From NCBI GenBank assembly GCA_016932435.1, contig JAFGCW010000023.1, forward strand, positions 1 through 57,382: a stretch of 57,382 bases of DNA. The letters are read 5' to 3'. The translations under genes were made by a program, and so were the position numbers. The notes beneath the pieces are model-generated. The model was not told the DNA's origin. It did not search any database and worked only from the letters and a program-made list of their open reading frames with translations. Every line of letters begins with the position of its first letter. Position 1 is the first letter of the stretch. Shown here piece by piece: positions 1 to 8,303 of this stretch. Origin of the DNA: Dehalococcoidales bacterium. GTDB lineage: Bacteria; Chloroflexota; Dehalococcoidia; Dehalococcoidales; UBA2162.

Positions 1-1
1 C

Positions 2-88
2 ATGACCGGAACGGTGGCTCCGCAGGACTGGAACACTGGCTCACCCCCCACCGGAACTGCGGCTCCGCCGCACCGGAATATCCATTAA
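2..88 (+). other. GC-rich imperfect tandem repeat, possible 3' end of an off-window gene
   Basis: Three imperfect copies of a 22-23 base unit starting ACCGGAAC or ACTGGAAC lie at about 5-26, 27-49 and 50-71, and a partial fourth begins at 72. The stretch is clearly richer in GC than the AT-rich DNA after it. One plus-strand frame is open from the window edge to a TAA at 86-88 and encodes a Thr/Gly/Ala/Pro-rich tail (TGTVAP, TGSPP, TGTAAPP). This could be the C-terminal tail of a protein that starts outside the window. I cannot tell coding from non-coding repeat, and positions 89-294 show no gene. Confidence 0.25.
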
Positions 89-294
89 GAAAATCTGGTA
101 AATGCATGAATCTTAACACAGACTCGTGTCTATGTTCAAAATTGGTCGATGACATATATTGATGATGTACAGCAAACAGAATATATATAGTCTAGAAATA
201 GGTTTAGTATTGTACAAAATAAAATTTGTGCAATTACCTTGAAGCAACCATTGAGATTATTGTCCTATAATATATACTTCTCACCATTTATTAA

Positions 295-819
295 TCATGT
301 GTTGATAGCATGGTACATGCCAAATCCGATATGTACACATATCGAAATTAACCATAATAGCCAAAGCCAGGTGTGTAATCTATAATATTTCTGGAACATT
401 TTATTACGAAGAGGATCAATATCCGAAAATATTCTAGTAAGACTGATAAAACTTTTACATGTTGAAAACACCACAAAGGTCATTAGCAGATTAACAGTTG
501 CTGTAATAAATACAGACCAATGCGCACCAATATATGGCACACCTTGAGCAGGAAATCCTACATGAGTTACGGTAACCATAAGGTGTAATATTAACAGCAT
601 CCAGAAAAATACCCAGTAGTAAGAGTGATATCGCTGAACCATGGAATACAACTTTCCGAAGAGGTTATTTGAGGATTTATTTAACAGAAATCTTAGTGTA
701 AAACTTCGACAGGTTGTGAACACAAGAGTACCAAATACCAGAATCCCTATCCCGAGCCCTAAAATAAGCCAGTGGATATATATATCGATGGTTGTACCTT
801 CAAAGATGGCGTATTCCAT
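295..819 (-). CDS. small duplicated four-helix membrane protein, candidate di-heme cytochrome b
   Basis: A 174-residue protein with four predicted membrane helices (about 15-35, 65-88, 100-120, 148-170). It is an internal duplication. Residues 33-86 and 117-170 share VF-T-C-R/K-SF, then an R-x-H, then H-x13-H and a last His seven residues later. Cys37, His65, His79 and His86 match Cys121, His149, His163 and His170 at exactly the same spacing, offset by 84. His residues 14 apart on paired helices are the arrangement that holds two b hemes in ferric reductase/NOX-type and cytochrome b-type proteins. A bis-heme electron carrier or ferric-reductase-like transmembrane protein is therefore inferred. 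No FAD or NADPH domain is attached. It is divergent from the histidine kinase gene, and I cannot assign a named family. Confidence 0.6.
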   Translation of the reverse strand: MEYAIFEGTTIDIYIHWLILGLGIGILVFGTLVFTTCRSFTLRFLLNKSSNNLFGKLYSMVQRYHSYYWVFFWMLLILHLMVTVTHVGFPAQGVPYIGAHWSVFITATVNLLMTFVVFSTCKSFISLTRIFSDIDPLRNKMFQKYYRLHTWLWLLWLISICVHIGFGMYHAINT

Positions 820-1256
820 TGTTATTATCTCTGATTATAGAATGGGTTAATTTATTTTAGTCTTGTCTATGAGGAATAACCAGAGGGTATATCACCGCTT
901 TACCTTTTTAGATTATTGCGCGGCGTATATTGTTAGCACAATTTTTCATTTGACGCTATATCTCATTCAAACGCAACAAAATTACCTTATAGAGTTGAAA
1001 GCTATAAGCATGATTGGATCTCGAGATATCGGCGTGGGCGCGTGAATTAATTGTGTCCTGCTATTTGCGGAGTAATAAAATAATAATATGACTAACTAGC
1101 TTGTGGTAATTCTTATGCGCAATAATGTGGTGATATCCTAACCTACTCTTTTATGTATATATTCCTATCTATGTTACAATAATTAAACTATTTGAAGTGA
1201 CAATACGAGGATATCAGCTTCATCTTTTTCATTCTTTCGTATGTTAATCAGCTACA
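820..1256. other. divergent intergenic region
   Basis: This 437-base AT-rich stretch lies between the start of the membrane protein gene (minus strand) and the kinase gene (plus strand), so it should carry both promoters. A weak -10-like TACAAT is at 1175-1180, but there is no convincing -35 element. No clear ribosome binding site precedes the kinase ATG. A 60-codon open frame at 863-1045 has no ribosome binding site or recognisable product and was not accepted as a gene. Confidence 0.35.
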
Positions 1257-3206
1257 ATGGTTAAAATAAAAAATGGCGCACGAGAGAAGAGACCGGATAT
1301 CATAAGCAAACGGAATGTCATTGCATTACTGATATGGATGGCTATAGCAGCAGCTCTTTACCTCACCAGCATTTATGACTACCTGCTGTTTCACAGTATT
1401 GCGGAGATATTCAGTATAGTCATCGCTTTTGCTATTTTTACAGTGGCATGGAATTCCCGTCGGATAACCGAAAATAATTACCTGCTTTTCATTGGTATCT
1501 CCTACCTTTTTATCGGTGGTATCGATTTTGTCCATACACTAGCCTATAAGGGAATGGGAGTATTCCCAGGTGAAGACAGTAACCTAGCCACTCAACTGTG
1601 GATAGCGGCAAGATATTTTCAAAGTTTCTCCTTGTTGATTGCTCCTGTATTCATACGCCGAAAAACAAACCCCTGGCTGGTTCTTACTGGTTGGGGTATT
1701 GCTACTACTCTACTTCTGGCTACAATTTTCTACTGGACTAATTTCCCTGTCTCTTTTTCAAATACCGGTGGTCTTACCCCGTTTAAAATAATCAGCGAGT
1801 ACATAATTTCCTTCATCCTCGTACTCACAGCATTGGTTCTTTTCAGAAATCGCAGTAAGTTTAACCCGATAGTCGTGAGATACATTATTGCATCTATCAT
1901 CGTTACAATTGCTTCCGAGATGGCTTTCACTCTATATACAGATGTATACGGTTATCTTAATATGACCGGGCATATGCTGAAAATAATAGCGTTTTACTTG
2001 ATATACAAGGCTCTTATCGAAACCGGCCTCAGGAGACCATACGAACTGCTGTTCAGGGATCTCAAACAACATGAAGAAAGTCTGGAAAACCAGGCATGGG
2101 AGTTGACCAGGTTAAACGAAGAACTGGTGCATGAAGTCGATATCCGACGGAGCGTCGAGGACGCTTTACGAAAGAGCCAAGAAGACCTGCAACATGCTCA
2201 GTCAGTGGCTATAATAGGAAACTGGAGGTTGGATATTCGTGATAATACCCTGACATGGTCAGACGAGGTGTACCGCATTTTCGGTATTCCGGCGGGGACG
2301 GGTATGAACTATGAAAAGTTCCTTGGTCACGTTCATCCGGATGACCGTGAATATGTCCATGATGAATGGAATGCCGCTCTTCAAGGTGATACGTATGATG
2401 TTGAACACAGGATAATTACTGAAAATCAAGTGAGGTGGGTACGGGAAATTGCAGAGATCGAATTCAATGAGCAAGGAAAAGCAATAAGCGGATTCGGGAC
2501 TGTTCAGGATATCACGGATTTAAAAAAAGCAGAGCAGGTAAAAGATGAATTCATCGGTTTAGTATCTCATGAATTAAGGACTCCTCTCACGATCATTATT
2601 GGCTCTCTAAAATCGGCTTTATCGGAAGGAGTATCAGCCAAAGATACGCGTGAACTTTTAGAGAATGCCTCCGAAGGAGCAGAATCACTAGCCGATATTC
2701 TTGAGAATATGCTTGAATTATCGAGATACCAGGCGAATCGTCTTCAGCTTGAACTCACGCAGGTCGCAATTCCTGCAATAACGATAAGTGTACTGGAGAA
2801 ACTTAAAGAACATGGTATTACCCAAAAAACAACTACCGACTTCCCTGAGGACTTACCGAAAGTAAAAGCAGACCCGATCCGGGTGGAGAGAATCCTCTAT
2901 AATCTGCTGGAAAATGCTGCTAAATATTCTCCAGCCGAAAGCGAGATAAAAATATCATGCTGGATTGACGGCAATAACGTTATTACAACCATATCCGATA
3001 AAGGAGAAGGTATAGCCGCCGAAGACCGTAATAAACTATTCGAGTTATTCCAAAGATTAAATAATCCTACGAGGACAAGCGGAATAGGGCTAGGATTGGT
3101 AGTCTGTAAAAGACTTGTTGAAGCTCAGGGTGGATGGATTGACGTAACTTCACAAAGAGGAGAAGGTTCGGAATTTTCCTTCGCATTACCAGTATACCGA
3201 GAATAA
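1257..3206 (+). CDS. MASE3-PAS sensor histidine kinase
   Basis: A 649-residue hybrid-free sensor kinase. Residues about 20-260 form a multi-helix membrane sensor resembling MASE3 (conserved stretches such as FIGGIDFVHTLAYKGMG). A short coiled linker (about 265-310) and one PAS domain of the PAS_3 type (about 315-425, with HPDDR and VQDITD) follow. The HisKA domain carries the phospho-acceptor His438 in SHELRTPL. The HATPase domain has the N box (NLLENAAKYS) and the G boxes (DKGEGIA, GIGLGL). The protein autophosphorylates and passes phosphate to a response regulator; the two regulator genes beside it are the obvious partners. The input ligand is unknown. The ATG at 1257 has no clear Shine-Dalgarno sequence. 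Confidence 0.9.
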   Translation: MVKIKNGAREKRPDIISKRNVIALLIWMAIAAALYLTSIYDYLLFHSIAEIFSIVIAFAIFTVAWNSRRITENNYLLFIGISYLFIGGIDFVHTLAYKGMGVFPGEDSNLATQLWIAARYFQSFSLLIAPVFIRRKTNPWLVLTGWGIATTLLLATIFYWTNFPVSFSNTGGLTPFKIISEYIISFILVLTALVLFRNRSKFNPIVVRYIIASIIVTIASEMAFTLYTDVYGYLNMTGHMLKIIAFYLIYKALIETGLRRPYELLFRDLKQHEESLENQAWELTRLNEELVHEVDIRRSVEDALRKSQEDLQHAQSVAIIGNWRLDIRDNTLTWSDEVYRIFGIPAGTGMNYEKFLGHVHPDDREYVHDEWNAALQGDTYDVEHRIITENQVRWVREIAEIEFNEQGKAISGFGTVQDITDLKKAEQVKDEFIGLVSHELRTPLTIIIGSLKSALSEGVSAKDTRELLENASEGAESLADILENMLELSRYQANRLQLELTQVAIPAITISVLEKLKEHGITQKTTTDFPEDLPKVKADPIRVERILYNLLENAAKYSPAESEIKISCWIDGNNVITTISDKGEGIAAEDRNKLFELFQRLNNPTRTSGIGLGLVVCKRLVEAQGGWIDVTSQRGEGSEFSFALPVYRE

Positions 3207-3229
3207 ATTCCTCCCGGCGATCCGAAGTT

Positions 3230-3592
3230 TCAATATTCTAAAATGATGTTGATTTTTTTTACTACGGTTGTCGGATCAAACGGTTTAACGATAAAATCGT
3301 TAGCTCCGTTGAGAAGAGCCTTATACTTATTCGTGGAATCAGCACTAAAGGCAATTACAGGTAGTTCGGAGTATGTGCGTAATTGTTTCAATACCTCAAG
3401 ACCGTTAACTTCCGGCATAACAATATCCAGCAAGATTATATCGGGATTTAGTGAATCCACTTGCTCAAGTGCTTCTCTCCCGGAGGTTAGAGTTGTTACC
3501 TTAAATCCTTGAAGTTTCAGATCAACCTCTATAAATTTAAGCACCTTAGGCTCATCATCAACTACAAGTACGCTTTTCTGTCTTTCCGTCAT
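3230..3592 (-). CDS. stand-alone response regulator receiver protein
   Basis: A 120-residue CheY-like single receiver domain with no output domain. The acidic pair Asp12-Asp13, the phospho-acceptor Asp56 (IILLDIVMP) and the conserved Lys in IVKPFD are all present. It converges on the kinase gene, with only 23 bases between the two stop codons. It may act as a phosphate relay or sink for that kinase, or regulate a protein by direct contact. It is closely similar to the receiver half of the OmpR-type regulator at 3827, so the two could share a kinase. Confidence 0.85.
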   Translation of the reverse strand: MTERQKSVLVVDDEPKVLKFIEVDLKLQGFKVTTLTSGREALEQVDSLNPDIILLDIVMPEVNGLEVLKQLRTYSELPVIAFSADSTNKYKALLNGANDFIVKPFDPTTVVKKINIILEY

Positions 3593-3767
3593 TTCAACAG
3601 CCGACCGATAATATTCAAGATGTGCGGAAAATAGCCCGGCTTATTAAGTATAGTAAATCAGGGCGTATCTCAATGTTATAAAAAATGAAATAAAGATATT
3701 ACAGATACATTACATTTTTTCTCTTTTTATACTCTGAGAACTGTAGTTAAAGTGAGTAATTCACAGT

Positions 3768-3797
3768 TTGACAATATCGTTTTATCGGCAATAAGAT
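3768..3797 (+). promoter_or_regulatory. candidate sigma-70-type promoter for the OmpR-type regulator
   Basis: TTGACA at 3768-3773, an 18-base spacer and TAAGAT at 3792-3797 lie 30 bases before the TTG start of the regulator gene. The -35 is perfect and the -10 matches 4 of 6 positions. Confidence 0.45.
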
Positions 3798-3826
3798 TAG
3801 GTTAAAATATTTCTCGGGAGATTTCA

Positions 3827-4528
3827 TTGTCGAAACAAGTTCGGGTGTTGATTGTCGATGACGAGCCGAGGATTGTGAAATTCCTTCAGGTAAAACTGAA
3901 ATCCTCAGGCTATGAAGTACTGTCAGCCGGTTCAGGTAAAGAAGCTCTCGAATTAGTCCAGGCACAGGAACCGGATATTGTCGTTCTGGATATTGTCATG
4001 CCAGGTATGGATGGTCTGGAGACGCTGAAACAGATACGTACCGTATCAGGAGTGCCGGTCATTATACTGAGTGCCAGGAGAGAGAACGCTGAAAAGATAA
4101 AAGGATTGAAATTGGGAGCCGATGACTATCTTGCTAAACCTTTCAGCCCTGATGAACTGGTTGCACGTATTGAAGCTATCGGTCGACGAATGGTATCGGA
4201 CGATCAACGGAAAACATACGACGAATTTTCTATCGACAATCTCACCGTGCACTTTAACAGTCGCACGGTTACTATCGGCGATAAAGAAATACATCTTACC
4301 AGGATAGAGTGGCTTTTATTAAGTGAGTTGGTGCAGAATGCAGGTAGTCTGATGCTTTATAGCGATCTACTTACACGAATCTGGGGGCCGGAATTCCGGG
4401 ACGACGTTCAGATACTCCGTACCTGGATTAGTCGATTGAGAAATAAAATTGAAACAAATCCTGGAAAGCCCACAATTATCAGGACTATTCCCAAAACAGG
4501 ATATATCATCGAAAATTCTGTCAATTAA
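3827..4528 (+). CDS. OmpR/PhoB-family response regulator
   Basis: A 233-residue two-domain regulator. The N-terminal receiver (1-120) has Asp11-Asp12, phospho-acceptor Asp55 (VVLDIVMPG) and Lys in LAKPFSP. The C-terminal winged-helix DNA-binding domain (about 135-230) shows the family signature around WGPEF, RTWISRLRNKIE and the terminal IRTIPKTGYII. It probably takes phosphate from the kinase at 1257 and controls transcription; targets are unknown. Translation starts at TTG (3827), with CGGGAG eight bases upstream. An A/T-rich hairpin with a T run follows the stop. Confidence 0.9.
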   Translation: MSKQVRVLIVDDEPRIVKFLQVKLKSSGYEVLSAGSGKEALELVQAQEPDIVVLDIVMPGMDGLETLKQIRTVSGVPVIILSARRENAEKIKGLKLGADDYLAKPFSPDELVARIEAIGRRMVSDDQRKTYDEFSIDNLTVHFNSRTVTIGDKEIHLTRIEWLLLSELVQNAGSLMLYSDLLTRIWGPEFRDDVQILRTWISRLRNKIETNPGKPTIIRTIPKTGYIIENSVN

Positions 4529-4564
4529 TCGTTTTGTCATCTATTAAACTTATTTTGAATATTT

Positions 4565-4592
4565 AAAATGTCATACTTTTGACATTTTTTTT
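4565..4592 (+). terminator. AT-rich stem-loop with T run
   Basis: A perfect 9-bp stem (AAAATGTCA / TGACATTTT, 4565-4573 and 4580-4588) with a 6-base loop, followed by more T residues. It lies 37 bases after the regulator stop codon. The stem is AT-rich, so it would be weaker than a classic rho-independent terminator. It could instead be a palindromic operator for the next gene. Confidence 0.45.
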
Positions 4593-4684
4593 GTTTGTAT
4601 TTTATGACTTTTAAATTTCTGTTTTGATACAGTACAGTCAATACAATAATTTCTCCTGACATATAGTTTTATCCTGGGAAATTA

Positions 4685-5044
4685 TTGACCGTAATGAGTT
4701 TGATAACGATGAAATCACAGTCCAAAGAACGAGAAGAACATGTAATTGCAGAGTACTCAGAACGATGTAACATCGCAAAGGTTGCCAGATTTCTGCTTAA
4801 TTATAAACATAAACCCAGCTACGGAATCGAACCAATAACAATAAGCAGAATGGCAGTGCTTACCGGTATAAGTCCTCACTCTGCGAACGAATCACTCATT
4901 TCATTACAAGCAATCGGCGTCCTTAAACTGAGGAGGGGTGCTATCGTAATCGTCGATAAGTACAGGATGCAAGACCTTATGGATACATCCTACTGCAGAT
5001 CAAGCAACTCCGATGATGTATACCATAATTCCCTGAAAGTATGA
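4685..5044 (+). CDS. small Crp-type winged-helix DNA-binding protein
   Basis: A protein of up to 119 residues. Its middle part (about 35-100) resembles the C-terminal helix-turn-helix of Crp/Fnr proteins (HTH_Crp type). ITISRMAVLTGISPHSANES would be the two HTH helices, followed by SLQAIGVLKLRRGAIVIVD as the recognition wing. No cyclic-nucleotide-binding sensor domain is present, so this is a free-standing DNA-binding domain or a truncated regulator. The frame opens with TTG at 4685. ATG at 4694 is an alternative start, and GGGAA at 4676-4680 fits the later codon slightly better. The targets cannot be told from the sequence. Confidence 0.65.
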   Translation: MTVMSLITMKSQSKEREEHVIAEYSERCNIAKVARFLLNYKHKPSYGIEPITISRMAVLTGISPHSANESLISLQAIGVLKLRRGAIVIVDKYRMQDLMDTSYCRSSNSDDVYHNSLKV

Positions 5045-5181
5045 GAGCCTGTCAGGAATAATTCTTATTACATTCTCATCACCCATATCATATCTGTTTT
5101 GTCTCCGGAGAATATCAGTTTATCCCCGATACTCAATCATATCGAAATCACAAACTTCGATGATGATATCGTTTTTACAGG

Positions 5182-5682
5182 TTATTTACGACGACGGGAA
5201 TACGGATGAACGATTAAAACTTTCCCGGTGAATTTTCTAACCACTTCATCTGCAACACTACCAAGGATAGCTCGCTTGATCCCTCCCCGACCGTGTGTTG
5301 ACAGTACTATCAGATCAGCTTTTTCGACCCGGGCGAGTTTCAATATCTCGTTTGCAGGTTGTCCTATTTTAACCTGGTAAGTACATTTCAACGCTGAGCA
5401 ACTACCGGTTTTGGATTTTTCCCTAAGATAGCGTCTGGCACGTTCGACGTTTCTTTTTTCTTCAGCCCGGGCAATATTCATTGATATCTTTACCGATTGA
5501 GGTGATTCGATAAAAGGAGATGTGCCATTGGCAATAGCAACTGGCCTGACTGGGCTGACGACTCTTAATAATATTATATCCGAATTAAAACTTTCTGCGA
5601 TTTCATACGCAGATTCCAATGCATGTGATGCAAAACTGGAACCATCGAGAGGAACTAAAATCCGCTTATACATATTATTCAC
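5182..5682 (-). CDS. universal stress protein, UspA family, single domain
   Basis: A 166-residue Usp domain. It opens with RILVPLDGS, which holds the ATP-contacting Asp, and ends with the nucleotide-binding signature STHGRGG followed by GSVADEVV, matching the G-x2-G-x9-G-S/T pattern. It is therefore an ATP-binding type Usp. It is the first of three Usp genes in this block and lies just downstream of the proton ATPase gene on the same strand. A role in energy or acid stress adaptation is inferred from the family and context. Confidence 0.9.
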   Translation of the reverse strand: MNNMYKRILVPLDGSSFASHALESAYEIAESFNSDIILLRVVSPVRPVAIANGTSPFIESPQSVKISMNIARAEEKRNVERARRYLREKSKTGSCSALKCTYQVKIGQPANEILKLARVEKADLIVLSTHGRGGIKRAILGSVADEVVRKFTGKVLIVHPYSRRRK

Positions 5683-5780
5683 CTCTTTCTGAAATATGAT
5701 TTTTACATTTTACTGTTCCGAATGAGAACAATTATAAAAAAGGTCGTTATTTGTTCCTTTAACCCATCACATTTTCGCCA

Positions 5781-8246
5781 TCAACTTGCTGCTGGTTGCC
5801 CGTTCCGACCTCTGACATGCCTGCCAAATAATCCTGAGTGTTCTTTGCTGAAGATCTTGTATGCCAGTTGCTTTACTACATCGTTAACGATTAGCCAAGC
5901 CAGGGCGTATCCCCAGACTATTCCAGCGTATTTCCAGCCCAGCGGCTCCATAAGGAATCCATAGACCGCAATAATAGTAGCCACTATTTGAGTCCCGATG
6001 ACGGCAATCAAGAGAACTCGAGAAGGCTTTATCGACCAGAACGGTCCCCTCGTCCTGGCAACGAATATTGTTAAATGACCGGCAACGGAGAGTTTCAGAT
6101 ACATCAGGGTCTGTATAGTACCTTGACTGAGATGAAAGGCGTTCTCTCCTAGATACATGAGTCCGAAAGATGCGATTACTCCGAATACCCCCAACGTGGT
6201 GGCAACGCCGAGGACTGTCCACATATCCCATCTTTCAGGCTGATTCGAGTACTTTACATTATCATAGGCAATAGACAGGATAGCCCCGTCATTGAGTACG
6301 GCAAGCAGGACTATCATAATGGCGGTAACCGGGTAGACATTGAACGTCAGGATAGCCAGGGTTAAAAATAATAAAGCTCTTATCGTTTCAGCGATACGGT
6401 AAATAGCATAATTTGTCATTCGATGGAATATTTTCCGACTTTCTCTGATCGCGTCGACGATAACGGAAAGACCGGGCTGAAGGAGTACAATGCTGGCTGC
6501 AGCTCTGGCAGCGTCGGTTGCGCCGGAAACGGCGATCCCCGCGTCCGCCTTTTTCAGGGCAGGAGCATCGTTTACACCATCACCAGTCATTCCTACTATG
6601 TGACCTCTCTGTTGCAGAACATCGACGATGTGGTACTTATGCTCAGGGAAAACCTGGGCGAAGCCATCGCTTTTTTCGATAATATTTGAAATTTCACCGG
6701 TTTCATGAGGTTTACTTGATTCAAAGAGACTTGCATCCATGATGTTTGTGCCTAGTCCAAGCTGACTGCTGATTTCCTTACCGATAGCCACCTGGTCTCC
6801 TGTAACCATTTTTACTGCAAGACCCATATTACGAGTAGTCTCAATTGTTGATTTAGAGTCTTCACGAAGCGGGTCGAAAAGCGGGATGATTCCGATTATC
6901 TGCCATTTCCCGGAATTATCGGTACGGGCTACTCCAAGAGAGCGGAAACCACGGGCGGCAAATGCGTTGACAACATTTTCAATCTCATCACGTTTTTTAT
7001 CTTTTTCAGGATCAAGTTCCAGAATCGCCTGAGGTGCACCTTTGGAAACCTTAAACGTTCTACCATCTGGATCCGTTACTTTCGCTTCAGTAAGTTTATG
7101 AACCGGGTCAAAGGGCTTAAAATCCAAGATCTGGTAAGATTGTAAAACAGTTATATCTGTAAGACCACTCAATACTGCAAGGTCTATCGGGTCCTGGCTT
7201 TCTTCCCTGGAAGCTAAACCTCCGGACAGAATTACTTCCTCCGGTTTGATTCCTTCGATAGTATAGGTTTCGCCTGGTGTAAGTTTATTTTGTGTAAGCG
7301 TTCCCGTCTTGTCTGAACACAGTACATCGATACCGGCCATTTCTTCGACCGCTGTCAATTTGGTCACAATGGCTTGCTTGGCTGCCAGTACCCTTGCCCC
7401 AAGCGCCATCGTAACGGATAAGACCGCAGGCATAGCTACGGGAACTGCAGCAATCGTTAATACGAGAACAAACTGAAGTACCTCGATAAGCGACTCTTTT
7501 CTTGATATTGCTACCCCTATTATCAGAATTGCCAATGTTGCGGCGATTACCAGAAGGTAATCTGCTATTTTAATTATCGCTTTCTGAAGATGACTCCGTG
7601 TTTCAGCTGTTTTTACCAGTTCTGTTGTTTTTCCGAAATAAGTCTTTTCTCCTGTAGCATATACGAGTGCGTCAATTTCGCCCTGTTTTAGTATCGAACC
7701 GGAAAAAACAGCATCACCTCGCTCATGTTCAACAGGCAAAGATTCACCGGTCAGAGCTGACTGGTCTATCTGTACCGGGCTACCTTCCAGGAGCCGGGAG
7801 TCAGCCGGGATAATATCTCCAATCCGAAGATGTATAATATCACCAGGCACCAATTCTCGAGCAGGGAGACTTTCCCATTTACCATCACGTTTTACCTTCG
7901 CATTCATCGCCAGCCGCTTTTTCAGGGCAGCGACCGCATTGTCAGCCTGGTATTCTTCGCGGAAACCGACCACCGCGTTTATGATAAGCAAGGTTACGAT
8001 AACCCCTACATCCGGCCAGTGCCGAAGAATTCCAGACAGGATAGCAGCAATTATAATCATGACAGGTATAGGCCCCCAGAAATAGAGTAGGAATTTTGTA
8101 AGAGGATTTGTCTGTCTTTCCACAATTTCGTTGTAGCCATACTCATCCAGCCGTTTTTTCGCCTCCTCCTGACTTAAACCAGCATTTGAAGAGTTAAGCT
8201 GCTTGTATAATTCCGGAACTGATATATCTTTAAGAAAATCTTTCAT
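5781..8246 (-). CDS. plasma-membrane proton-efflux P-type ATPase (P3A type)
   Basis: An 821-residue P-type ATPase of the proton-pump group. The N-terminal cation-ATPase domain comes first. The actuator domain has the TGES loop, the phosphorylation site is Asp312 in SDKTGTLT, and the hinge motif is GDGVNDAPALK. The membrane helices are arranged as in fungal, plant and archaeal H+-ATPases, without heavy-metal-binding domains. It would expel protons at the cost of ATP and set membrane potential or pH. It sits on the same strand as an MHS symporter and three universal stress proteins, which suggests a common stress-response role. A Ca2+ or Mg2+ specificity is less likely from the motif set. Confidence 0.88.
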   Translation of the reverse strand: MKDFLKDISVPELYKQLNSSNAGLSQEEAKKRLDEYGYNEIVERQTNPLTKFLLYFWGPIPVMIIIAAILSGILRHWPDVGVIVTLLIINAVVGFREEYQADNAVAALKKRLAMNAKVKRDGKWESLPARELVPGDIIHLRIGDIIPADSRLLEGSPVQIDQSALTGESLPVEHERGDAVFSGSILKQGEIDALVYATGEKTYFGKTTELVKTAETRSHLQKAIIKIADYLLVIAATLAILIIGVAISRKESLIEVLQFVLVLTIAAVPVAMPAVLSVTMALGARVLAAKQAIVTKLTAVEEMAGIDVLCSDKTGTLTQNKLTPGETYTIEGIKPEEVILSGGLASREESQDPIDLAVLSGLTDITVLQSYQILDFKPFDPVHKLTEAKVTDPDGRTFKVSKGAPQAILELDPEKDKKRDEIENVVNAFAARGFRSLGVARTDNSGKWQIIGIIPLFDPLREDSKSTIETTRNMGLAVKMVTGDQVAIGKEISSQLGLGTNIMDASLFESSKPHETGEISNIIEKSDGFAQVFPEHKYHIVDVLQQRGHIVGMTGDGVNDAPALKKADAGIAVSGATDAARAAASIVLLQPGLSVIVDAIRESRKIFHRMTNYAIYRIAETIRALLFLTLAILTFNVYPVTAIMIVLLAVLNDGAILSIAYDNVKYSNQPERWDMWTVLGVATTLGVFGVIASFGLMYLGENAFHLSQGTIQTLMYLKLSVAGHLTIFVARTRGPFWSIKPSRVLLIAVIGTQIVATIIAVYGFLMEPLGWKYAGIVWGYALAWLIVNDVVKQLAYKIFSKEHSGLFGRHVRGRNGQPAAS

Positions 8247-8303
8247 TTTTTAGACTAATTTACCAAAGTTTTATTTTCATATCACGTATAGAATATGGTT
8301 TTT

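Noticed and set aside
863..1045. 60-codon plus-strand open frame between the membrane protein and the kinase
   Set aside because: It has no ribosome binding site or family match and lies in a divergent promoter region.
6423..6689. 88-codon plus-strand frame antisense to the ATPase
   Set aside because: It is a shadow of the conserved ATPase reading frame and has low-complexity content.
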